A stretch of DNA of 46,756 nt, from NCBI RefSeq assembly GCF_000003605.2, contig NW_003142803.1, forward strand, positions 306,811 to 353,566, read 5' to 3'. The position numbers were made by a program, and so were the translations under genes. This DNA comes from Saccoglossus kowalevskii. Lineage: Eukaryota; Hemichordata; Enteropneusta; Harrimaniidae. Shown one piece after another: positions 11,796 to 23,900 of this stretch. How positions within the stretch are numbered: the stretch's first letter is position 1; each line of letters starts with the position of its first letter. The notes beneath the pieces are model-generated. The model saw only the letters and a program-made list of their open reading frames with translations. It ran no database searches and was not told the origin of the DNA.

Positions 11796-12753
11796 TTGCA
11801 AAGTAAAATAAGGTAAGGGCTAAAATAAATAAAAATGCATGTATAGAATTGAGAATTTGGTAGAAATGAATAAATGAATATTTTCAGTTCTGTTGCCATG
11901 ACAATCATTTTATATGTATGGTTGGCAGTGGTACATGCATGCTACCATGTTCTGAACTTTCAACCAATTTCTCTTACTTTACCCACAAGCCTTTGCTGGA
12001 GAAAGGACAATTAACATACAGTAATACTGATACAAATTTGACTATCTGAAAAGTGATTTTAAAAAAAACTGTAAATTTTATTCACCTACATTTGTGGAGC
12101 TTTTTCATCAGGAAGCATTGTGGTGTTTGCTTGGACTATCCCTTTAATTTACATCAATGCAAACACATTTTTTCATACCATGAACACGACTGAAAGAATA
12201 ACTTGATGTCATTGATGGATCCTGCCGGTATAATCATTTATAAACCAACTTAAAAAAGCATAGCTTAATTTTTATGCTACTGGTAATTCTCATTTGTGAC
12301 AGGATCCTTGGAGCCCATATGTTAGATTTCATGTGTTTCACTGTGACAAATCTTCCATGTGGATTGTGTTCAACCAATCGTAAAATAAGCTCCCTAGGTT
12401 TCTTTTTGTTGAATGATGTATGCTTTTTTTTGTCTGTCATTATTATTAGTGAATCTACTACTTGACCGTATGGTTTCATCAAACAATACAAAGAAATAGT
12501 TATATAGTTTTTTTTTTTTACTGTTTTCAATAAAAAATGCTTTATACTCGAGATGTATATATTTTTTGTGTGTGGTCTGGGTTTGGTGTTTATAATTCTA
12601 ATAATCAATGCAATGTGTATATAAAGAAATTGTTACCATGGTAATGTACATATCTGGAAAAATAGAATTTTTCAGATGATGCAAACAATCGAGTAGCTAG
12701 GATTTTATTAATGTCAGTTCATTTGAAATTTATGGCTTTCATGAATGTGTTTT

Positions 12754-13162
12754 TAGCTCCGTTGTCGACTGTGTCGAGCGGAGCTTATCATATGAGTGAT
12801 TGTCCATCAACCGTGTCAATGTTCATGAATATTTTTGTCATTTTTGGTAAAAAGTGATATTTTCGACTTCTTGTTGAAAACCACAAGTCCAATTGCTTTG
12901 ATATTACATATATACAATGTAGGTACTACATGTGGACCTCTCTCAGATTTGTTCATTTTGTAATGATATCTTTAATTTTCTAATTTTGGTGAATATTTTT
13001 GTCATTTTTGGTAAAAAGTGATATTTTCGACTTCTTGTTAAAAACCACAAGTCCGATTGCTTTGATACTTATACATATTGTTCATTTTCTAATGATGTCT
13101 TCAGTTCTTTAATTGAAATGTGCATTGCTAACAGCGGAGCTATCTCAGCCGAGAGGCTGCTT
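12754..13162 (+). mobile_element. AGCTCCGCTGTT family, copy 2
   Basis: Starts AGCTCCGTTGTCGACTG with the same head hairpin and ends AACAGCGGAGCT, followed by the family tail CAGCCGAGAGGCTG, itself a small palindrome. Shares long blocks with 11221-11795. Confidence 0.7.
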
Positions 13163-13374
13163 GTCTTCATACCACTAAGTATGCACAAAGGCAGTATATT
13201 GAACATATTGACTGTATTCAGCATTACCATATTCAAAGGTATATCAGTACATGGTACTAATATCCCTTGTCAACAAAGTTTTTCTTTCCCATTCATATCA
13301 TTAGGTGATATGTTTAGGCAAAAGAATAAGGATCTGAAAATAGCTTACAACTATAGTTTAGTACTGGAACTATA

Positions 13375-13422
13375 TACAAATTAATTTAAGTATAGCTATA
13401 CAAATTAATTTAAGTATAGCTA
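13375..13422. repeat. Perfect 24-bp tandem duplication
   Basis: A 24-bp unit starting TACAAATTAATTTAAG occurs twice without mismatch. Confidence 0.9.
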
Positions 13423-16400
13423 ATGTAGTTAAAAGTGTATCCAACTAATTTTTTTTAAATTTTAGCTCATTATTTAACCAATAATAAATCTGCCACAGTG
13501 TCATATTGAATTAGGAGAATACTCTATGGCAAAATAATGTGCGAGAAGAAGCTGAGATCGAATCATCATGACCATTCTCCGAATCCAATATGATGCTGGA
13601 AGGATTCAATATTATCACCACCATTCGATTTAAACGAATTCAGTTAAATTTGTTTGTTTTTGTTGTTGTTGAAAAGAATTCACTTGCGAATAGAGGTTAT
13701 TGTATACATTATAGTGTGATAATGTAAAGCTACCAGTATATACGATGTCAAAAAAAAACCTCTTATTCTGATAGTAATAATTTACATCTTTTATGTGAGA
13801 TGCATGATCATTTGCTCTCGGTGACATATTGTTGCATTCAATGTAAACAAACTAAAGAGAATTTAAATGTTAATAACAAAAATGAGTCAATTTAAGTCTT
13901 AATGCAGATTATTATAGTCTCGTATGCACTTGTATTTGCTCCATGGCCAAGTGGCGGCCATTTTTGTGCTAAAAAATTATCAAAATAAAGCATTTCTGCA
14001 TTGTGGAACCGGATCTTGGTCGTTTATGGACTGATTTTGTTCAAACTTCGTACATGCATAAGACATTATGGGTCCCTGATGCACATCATTTTATTTTTCA
14101 AATCTGATTCAAAATGGCTAAAAATGACTGGTGGCTTATTTATTTTAATGAATGTGGTATCTCTGATATGATTTTACTTCAAATTTGATATATTCATTCT
14201 GCATCATGTTACATTGTATAGATATACAGATGTATTCAAAATGGGCGACTAGTGGCCATTTTGTTTGAATTAATGCTGTTCCACAGCAATATCTCTCAAT
14301 ATGGACAAGTACCTACTCATTTGACGATTAGATACAAGATAACTGAATGTCAATCATTTTAATGTTAAAAAAAACATTATAATCAAGCATCAGCTTCTGG
14401 ATCCATAACAAAACTATACATCTTGATAACTAACGGGGACTGTGCATGCATGGCTTGTAATACATTTTTTCCTTCCAAGGATACATCATGGGAATGCAGA
14501 AATCCAAAAAGTTTAGAACAGAATCAGCAAACTTCTTTGTGTTGCGTCAGGTCAGCCATGTTTGTTTATATTATTAGAGGAAGCGTACGCGCCTAATCAT
14601 TCCCTATTTGGAATTGGCATTTCCTAATATGGTAGGATGAAAATACCGCAAAATTACGGCACGCTGTAACTTGTAGCGTTACAGTGACAGATGTACGCGT
14701 TTTCATTGCACCAGTATCTCATTCTTTTCTGGACAAATATACACAAGTTTGTCTGTGCCATATTTACTCTACTAGTAGTACAAAAAATGCAATATATTTG
14801 ATTTCATTTGGTCGACTGGTGTTTATTAGTCAATAATATCATTTCTTGTTTATTGAAAAATTAAAGTATTTAATCCTGTTGATGATTTATAAAGTTAACA
14901 TACTCTATTTATTGCTTCATCTCTGAAACCTCTGAATCATGCAAGTGTTTTAAGTAGATTAATTCATCTATAGTTTCTAAGTATTCTGTGAATAGCAATA
15001 ACTAGGTACGCACGTTTCGCAATTTTTAAAAACCCAATATTGTTGTATTACATTAAATTTACCTCTCTTGTTTGCATTAGGCAACAATGTACATGTGGCC
15101 ACCTGAGTTGACAGTTGACAACTAATACAGCACTCCTGTATCACTGAAAAGTATCTCATTATAGATCAGTAGCACATGTTGGAATAAAATATCCCTTCAA
15201 TATGTGGCTTGATAAATATCCATGTGACACCTTTGCAAAACAATCATTGAATGTATATTAATTATTCTTTCAGTGGCTGCATGTATGTGACTTGCAGTTC
15301 TTGACCAATTACCTATTAAAAATACTCATCGTAAACTTTTAAATTTGTATTGTCAGTACAGTAATAATCATTTTGTTTGAAGTCTTTGACATTGTCTCAC
15401 AATTGCAACTTAGTTATGGTATTTGATTATGTATCGGTATTTTTAATGAAAAATGTCCAAACATTTCTGTAGATTTAATTGTGATTGTGAGCTTTGGTGT
15501 GATCTTGATATTATGTTGACGATTTAATATGGACCATATCCCAAAACCAATGTGAAATAAAACTAATGACTCATTTTTTGAATTAAGAATAGGAATGGAG
15601 TTGTTTCCTCTATAGTGTTTTAAATCTTCTATTATGAAATTATATACAGGGTAGTGTCACTAATTAGAGAGACGGAAATATTTTCTGCGTTTAATTTTTG
15701 CGGATTTGAGGTTGCAATGCAGAGATATTCACTTAGTTTTTAATTCACTGATTTGTGGAAGAAACGATGTGTTGTATTTAATTTGAATATCAGTTTTAAT
15801 CCAATGCGGTTAGCTATCTGCAAAATAAATCGATATAAAACCCAGTGAATAATTAGGTCTGGTCCATTACATTATTTTACTTAATATGTTCCTTGGTTCA
15901 ATTAGCCTGGAATCCAGAATGTTCATCCTAGTGCACTCTAGAATAGCCTGGTGAATCACTATGTAAATATGTACGTGGCACAGAATTCTATGTCATTACT
16001 GATTGGCATGGGACTTCAGTACATTACCATGGGATCTTGCATACCCAGACAGCAGACTGACCTCTACGTAAGGCTCGCCCACAGCCCTTGGACTGATTCA
16101 CTAGTCTAATATTCATAGAATTTTAAACGTCTCGCGTTATTAGACAGCATCTAGTCTTAAGGTTCACTTCTTAGGTTAGTTGTGACTAGCAAGCAGTATC
16201 TGTAGAATAATTTAAAACTAACTACCTTTATTGTACTGAATACAATGATAACTAGCTTGATAAATAGTGAAATATGTCTGATTTTGGTCAGTAAAATCGC
16301 TAAATGACATAAACTTTCAGATTTGTGGCCAATTAGGTTATTCAAAATTTAAATGCTTTTAGATACGTTTTAACTTTAAAATGTTGTTTGTAATTAATGT

Positions 16401-17481
16401 AGGTCACAGTAACATTTATTCAGGTATTTCTTAAAGTACTTCATTTCATTTTAGTTTATTTTTAAATTAATAATTATAATTAATGATCAATCAGAATGAT
16501 AGTATGGTATAATTACCTGGCTACTTCATCCAAAATATAGAAAATTGTTGTTGGGTAACAGTTATATGTATGCATAAAATGAAGTGTAATTATCAAGGGT
16601 ATAATTACTGACTGGGCACAATCACGGGCATAATACCGCTCCAAACTTGTCAATAGCATCAAAGAAATACAGACACGGTTAGGTTTTTTTTATAACGATG
16701 CAATGTGCAACCTGTATACTATTTATTTCCAAAATGACTCTACTAAAATACAGTGATAAGAAAGTGTTCGACCGGTACAGGAACGCATGAACCGAACTGA
16801 ATTGAAACAAACTCTGATTGCTCAATGCCGCCTGTGTGTGGACGTCGATTGACCCTAATTACCATAACAATAATTAATCTTTTGCTATAAACCAGATGGC
16901 TGCAGACAACTTATTTACAAATTACACATGAATATATGTTGTGGATAGGTTAATGTATCCACGATGATGTCATTTCATAAATTATGTAAAAGTATAAAAT
17001 TGTGTAAACTGCAACGCGACCACAGACTGACCCGAATTACACAAAATCTTGTGTATTTGTGATATTTTGATTTTGTATAAACCTGGGCAAGTAAATATTC
17101 AAGTTGGCTACCAATATCTTACCTATTCTTGGGTTCTACGTTGCTTTGAAATGTACCACCCAACCATGTATATCCTATGGGCTCTGTGTGAGCTGCTGTG
17201 GAAGGCAGGTCCAGGAACAGATAACATCTGAAGTCCAGAAAACAGCACAGACTCAACTTTTGAGGCAATGCTGAACAGCCAAATTAATATACGTTGCACA
17301 TGTAAGATTACCCTCTTGTTGCACTGTTCGAGAAAGTCAACAAGTACAGTTTTCTGACTGTTTATTACTGTTTTCACTGGCAATGGTGGTCAAGTGGTCA
17401 AAATGCTTGGATGCTTGCTCCAGAGGATACAGGGCCAAATAAGTTCTATACAAAATAAAATTCTTTATGGGATTTACTTAG
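13423..17481. other. Non-coding region upstream of the exchanger exons
   Basis: No exon was recognised apart from the MITE relic at 15650-15860. The 13930-14290 part has several GGCCATTTT-type words and looks like old repeat sequence. The missing first exchanger exon could lie here or further left, but none with a phase-1 donor and a signal peptide was found. Confidence 0.5.
15650..15860. repeat. Diverged relative of the CACTGGGTTT MITE family
   Basis: Contains TTTTAATTCACTGATTT and AAAACCCAGTGAATAATTA in inverted arrangement, as in the elements at 1443 and 17482, but no clear ends. Confidence 0.35.
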
Positions 17482-17692
17482 TACTGTAAAATGACTAATT
17501 TTCACTGGGTTTAAATTTCACTGATTTACCATTTCAGGCATATTCAGTGGGTTTTAAATTCACACTTTTATCATTTAGATAATGTGTTCTATGCTAAATT
17601 TTATATATTCACTGGGTTTTAATTTAGCGCATTTTCCAGTCAGCGAAATAAGCTAAATTAAAACCCAGTGAATAATTACCCCCTTTACAGTA
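17482..17692. mobile_element. MITE, TACTGTAAA / CACTGGGTTTTAATT family, copy 2 (inverted)
   Basis: Reverse-orientation copy of 1443-1637. It starts TACTGTAAAATGACTAATTT and ends CCCTTTACAGTA. Its right end is 45 bp before the acceptor boundary of the first visible exchanger exon, so the branch region of that intron lies beside or within it. Confidence 0.75.
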
Positions 17693-17737
17693 TATATATT
17701 TTTCACTAATCAGTGTCTAAATTCTCTTTATTTTCAG

Positions 17738-17953
17738 ATAATGTGACATTTACAGCTGTATTGTTGAATGATGTTAACCTGCCAAACTGCACTCCTCCAG
17801 CAATTGATCAGTTTCCAGCCGACCTATTTTCTCGTGAGCAGCGTCAGCATGGTGGCGTGCTTCTCCATTTCTTAATCTCCTTGTACATGTTCATCGCACT
17901 AGCCATTGTCTGCGATGATTATTTCGTCTCTTCCCTAGAGAGCATTAGTGAGA
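17738..17953 (+). CDS. SLC24A5-like: SLC24A5-like exon 1 of those visible (luminal segment and first membrane helix)
   Basis: The acceptor is TTTTCAG and the donor is A|GTAAGT. The exon enters in phase 1 (one base from the upstream exon) and leaves in phase 1. It encodes visible residues 1-72, with NVT and NCT glycosylation sequons, the [11 protein letters not shown] stretch that precedes TM1 in NCKX proteins, the helix [18 protein letters not shown], and SLESISE. An alternative acceptor at 17713 keeps the frame and would add 8 residues. The acceptor lies only 45 bp after a MITE (17482-17692). Confidence 0.88.
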
Positions 17954-20900
17954 GTAAGTCATTGAATACCGTAGTTTAGATCGCATTCTCGAAACGCATT
18001 GTGTCAATAGGCCTCGTGTACATGTATGATCTTCTTATTGCTACCCTGTTAGTCATAATTGTTAATCAAATTTTCATTGATAGTGAATTTGTACCCCCAG
18101 AAAGTACCAGGATGTGTGACCTTGAGGGCATCCTGCTATAGGGCCGATAGATTAACTTTTGATTTCATGAACATTTGCCTAGTACTCTAAAAATCTGATC
18201 CCCTAATTATTTAGCAGATTTTCATAATACATTAAATTGTTCACCAAAATTTTTAATTTTGCCCACCTTGGATTGTTTGAAAAAATCATCCTGTTCAAAA
18301 TTTCAACTTAATTTTCTATTCAAAATAGTCGTTTCCCGCTATAGTGGAGGTATTTCCATGTTTATGTATATTCCATGAAATTAAACCCCTTAAGTTATAT
18401 CCTGACTGAAAATAAATCAAATTCTGACCGTTAAGCATACATGTATAAGCTGCCATTGAAATATGAGGGTGGTGTTAGAGTACACGCCTTTAAAACTTTA
18501 ATTTGTTTCTGGTCAGCAGGCAGAATTTCGGTTCTGAACCAGATCATCATGTATTTTTAATACTGTGGCGATAAACTCTAAACAAATGGAACGAGATAGT
18601 ACTTAAAATTTTTCATCAGGATACTGTTAATTTCAGACTTGTTTGTTGAGAGAAAATAGTCAGCACAGCTTTGGCTGTAAAATACATGTCATGTTTTTTT
18701 TAAGAGGACAAATTATTGTAAAAGAAATACGAAAAAAAAGGTCATCCTACATTTTTTGTAACATTTCGGACCTCATTATACATTCATTCATATTAGAAGA
18801 TATAATTATTATTTTTCCATTTTTAGAACTTAATTTACAAAGCGATGTAGCAGGTGCCACCTTCATGGCCGTAGGAAGTTCGGCTCCTGAGCTCTTTACG
18901 TCAGTGATTGGTGAGTGTGATAGTGATCAAGTGGGAGGGTGGGATAGAACAAATCTAAGTCCTGATCACAAAGTGACGAGGAAATAGACAAATGAAGAAT
19001 TATTATTTCTAATAAGCAAATATTTTCATTCTTGAGGATATCTATATTAAAACTATTAAAACCACTCTTTTCAGGCTTTTCTTTTTCAAATGCCAGAGAA
19101 TCTTAGGATGGTTTTCTTGAACAAGGGAATGCAAATGATAAGGGAAGCTACTTATTAAAATTATCATTATAATTAAAATCTCTTCAAAATTGATTTGGAG
19201 AATAATAATTATATTTATCTGGGTTTGATTTGTGCGAGTGATAGATGAGTAGAATCACAATCTCTTTAGAAAGCCAGCTTAAAATCGCTGAAATTAACTC
19301 GTTCAGTAACATTGGAAACTCAAAACTTATCTTTTGTTGAATTATGAATAGTTAAAATCATTGCCTACAGCATCTAAAGTAGCAGGAGCAGTCTAACTGT
19401 TTTGAATAGTTGAACAGACCTTAAACTTGCTCTTTGATATATGATATCTTACTTTCATTACAGGATTCACATGGGTTAAAACCATTCCCATATTTTTTTT
19501 TTCGCCATAACTTTGGTACAATATTTTGCAAATTTCTATGTATTTGTAAAGATGACAGGGCTGCGCTGTTCATATAGATGATTATCGGTCGCCTGTCTAT
19601 TGCAATCAACAATTTCTTTTTCAACTTTTTCTTGAAAACTTCCAGCTCTATTACTTTGATAATATGCGTATGTACCTTGGGTGGACCTCTATCAGACTCC
19701 TTCATTTCGTGACGATATCATTAATTTTTTGCAAACATTTTTGGTAAAAAATGATATTTTCGACTTCTTCTAGCGCGATTACTTAGTTTGTATGATGACG
19801 TTAAATTCTTGTTCTTAACAGCCAGAACAAAACTATACTGCATTACTTGATTTGGCTACCATAATGTTCTTGTAGGACGGCGGAGCTATTTCAGTTTAAC
19901 TTCTCATTGGCTACATGACTTTTTCACAAATTTTGAAAAAATAATGAAAAATTGACAATAGTTGACTTTGCCATTCAAAGGTGGACCACAAGAAAGAGGG
20001 CTAGGGGACACATTGAGACAAAAATATCTGTCCCAGATAACAAATTGAGAGCAACTGACTAGTCTAAAAAAAATATCCCAGGTAGTGTAGAATAGAGTAC
20101 ACAGCTTCATCCAGGAATATCTCAAAACTACCAGTAAAAACCCAATACTTTCTCTGCCCTTCAATCGATGATGAAAAAAGATCACCTCTATAAATTAGGT
20201 CAACTGGCCAGATTCTGGAAACAATGTACTAGTATGTCCCTCTATAGTTCATTTTCACCTAATAGCTGGCATATTGATAAGAGAATTTGATTTTTTTTTA
20301 AAAAGTGCACATTTAGGTCAAAGGTCAATTCTTTATTGGTTCAATCATATTTGTATAACATATTAAATGGTGCATGTTATACAGACTTGAAAATGTATAT
20401 GCAAAAAAAGGTGTATACAAATGACACCACTGATTACAAAATCACATGAAAAACACATAATAAATGTATTAAATTATCGCAATTGAGTTTAGAATTTTTC
20501 TAGTGACTTTTTTCTTGAAATGTTTACATGGGTATGTTCAGTTATTTTTATATTATATATTATGGCTTGACCTTTTCACTCGAGTTCCTTCTTATCACAA
20601 ATTCACAAAATAGTCCCATTTATAGTCTGCACTTTCCATCAGAAGATTGGAACAAAAATAGCCAAAAAGTTTGAGTGAAAACTGAAACTTTACTCAACTT
20701 TTTTCTGCTGGCTCCAAAATTAAGGTTCATTTCCAGAATTATTGAAGAATATAAGAAAAAAAGTGCAGAAAATTTGGGTGACGAATTATGGTGGTGAAAA
20801 GGTTAATGTGATGTTATTCACAACAAGTTTAATTAATGCAAACAAGAAACCATCATCTGATTCACATGGCTTCACTAAAGCCCAACATCCTATGAACCTG

Positions 20901-23900
20901 TGTGATTGTGTTAGGGAAAGTTGTATTTAATTTCAGTTAAGTGAAATGATCGGGCATAGATTGATCCATCATTCAGCGTTCTTGTAACAACAAATCAACC
21001 AATCGATATTGCAGTCTGGTATCACGTCATAGGTCATAGACAAAAACACATGACTTCATGTTCAACTTCCTATGGAAACCTGTCCCCACACTTGACTTGA
21101 GTTTTATTAACCTTGGAAATGCACCAAATGTATTTCTATTTGGATTTTGCTAACAATAAATACAGGTTTATAATGGGAATTCTGCCATTCTGAATATTGG
21201 CTGGCAAAAATGACAAGGAACTCTCATGGAATGAGGCTTCATTACATATCATTACCCCCCAAACCTTATTTACCTTTGAAAAAAATATATTTTGTTTGTA
21301 TCACAAAAGAAAAAAAAATAATTGCTTAATATGAAATTTTATGTATGGTATGCTCAAATATTTCACCACAATTACATTTTGTAAGTTAAATGTTTATAAT
21401 GATTCATTGATTTGTATTTTCCAGGAGTTTTTATCACAGAAGACGATGTTGGCATCGGTACTATTGTTGGTTCTGCTGTTTTCAATCTTCTCTGTATTAT
21501 AGCATTATGTGGGCTTCTTGCAGGCACGGTAATTACTTTTAGTTTTTTGTCTTTTTCATCTTCTAGGTTACAGCACTGATAATATTTCATCCTTGCATTA
21601 AGAGTATTGCATTAATTTCTCTGTGGTTGATAAATCAGAGTTAGTATGTATTTTTAGTATCCAGAAGTGTGAAAAAAACTTGTGAAAATTTGTTCTTAAC
21701 TTTTCCCATTTTTCAATACAAGAAGTAAGTTAGTATGTGTTTGAATTACCCAATTTTGAGCTTCTGAGTGTGCAAAGTACACAATGTTAGGTCTATGTGT
21801 TTCTGTGTAGCCAAATCTCAAAAACGTCTGAGCAGATTTTGATCAAATTTAGTACATAATTTTAGGGTCATGTATGTGCATATAAAGTAGCTAATTTGCA
21901 TATTAATTATCTCATTTCAGATTTCAGTCAAATTTATTACACTGTACCGGTTACCTTTTTGATCAATTTTCTACACCTAAATTTGTTAAACATCGAAATT
22001 GTAATATGAAAATTTATAATATAAGAGGAAAATACAGTCTTGTTTCATGATTCATTGACATGATAAGCGAAGCGAAGTGATGTGCTGTGACTGCATCATA
22101 GTATATTCATTTCATAATATTCAAGAAATTACGGACGGACGGACGGTTTTCACATTTGTACTACAATATTGTAGTCACAAACATGCTCAATAATATTGGT
22201 ATTGACTCCATAAATATGAGATAAAATAGTTTCTTTCAAAGATTTGTTTTCTAGGAATGTCATGCATAACTTGAATTGCCACTGTGCAGAATGTTATGGT
22301 TATACATATTTAAATAATAATAAAACCTCCATAGTTGCATTTTTACACAAACAAGTGTATGAAATAATTTAATTTAATCACAATCCCACAAAATTCGGTT
22401 TTCTTCAGAAATTTAGCAACAAAACAAACTGCTGTTTCTATACAGATCAACCATTAAAATCATATCATGTAACTTTTGAATGCATCAAAAACCAATAAAG
22501 ATTATGAATCAAAACCAGCAATGACACTTTCTGGACTCTTGTCAAGATGTAGGCGCATTTAGAGCCACATTTATTCTTTGATATTGATGCTAACATACTG
22601 TAGAATACTTTATTTTCGCTTGGAATTTATTTTCGCTATTTTTGCTGAAGGGATGATTCCATGAAAATAAAATCCAGCGAATATACTTTTTTTCCTATAT
22701 TTCACATTAAACTCATCAAAAACAGTGAAAATAAATTCCAAACAAAACTCCCAAAAAAGCCTTTTCAATGAAAATTAATTCCAGCTAAAATAAAGTATTC
22801 CACAGTACAATACTGTATATGAAGTCATCCTGCGTCTCGAATACTGGTAAACAAGTTTTTAGTTATACCGCCATTAGTCGGTTTCGAAATTGGAACATTT
22901 TTTGAAAACGAAGCAGGGAAGCTCCAAAGGTTATAGCTTGTTTTGATTTTCAAAAAAATACTGCATGTATTGTATTAATCCTGATGAATATGTTCTGATC
23001 TTTGTGGAATATGGAAGTTATTTTCATTCACTTTGCTCCTGAAAAGGCGACCGGAGGACACACTGCATCACTCATGAAAAATAATTTTCATGTCCATCAA
23101 ACATCACAATGAGGACATGGTGTTATGTCTTTTACCGTACTCCCCGGCATTAGCGCCCACTGTCCTCAACTCAGAAAATCATGATTTTCTAGGGGTTGGC
23201 GCTTACCCAAGCCCCCCCCCCCCCCCTCAGAAAACAGTGCAAAATGACAATTTTAGTTCACCATGTGATAGATTAAGAGGATATTACATGTATGTCTTTG
23301 GGGGGAAATAGTTGTGTTGTCATTGACTTTTACAATGTTGAAACAGAAATGGTAACAAATTACATGCAGTTTTCATTACAATATTAACTTACGTACCACC
23401 AGAATTTACGTGGTTAAAAAATACAGTCAGTCAAAATCTTCATCGTCATCTTCATTGTCGAATGTGTTTTTATATTTCTGTGAAAACAGATGGTCTGAAA
23501 AATTTATTATCATCCGTTATTTGCTCGAGTGCTATTTGAAATAACCCGATCTGTGATCATTAATTGAAACAACCATCAATGTATTAGCTCCGCTGTTGAC
23601 TATCTGTTGACGACCGGTGTATGTCGTTCGTGTCAACTTTTTATACTTCTGACTCTAATTTTGATGAATAATTTTGTAATTTTTGTTAAAAAGTTATATT
23701 TTCGACTTGTTGAAAACTGCAAGTCTGATTGCTTTGATATATATATGATCTCCTACAGATGTTTTTTGAAGAATAAAAATTATATATATATATAGGTACG
23801 TACATGTGGACCTAATTTTATGAATATTTTTGTCATTTTTGGTAAAAAGTACATTGAAATTTGCATTGCTAACAGCGAAGCTATTTCAGCCGAGAGGCTG

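Noticed and set aside
12234-12608. 124-codon minus-strand frame
   Set aside because: Lys/Ile/Asn-rich translation typical of AT-rich non-coding DNA; no motif or splice context.
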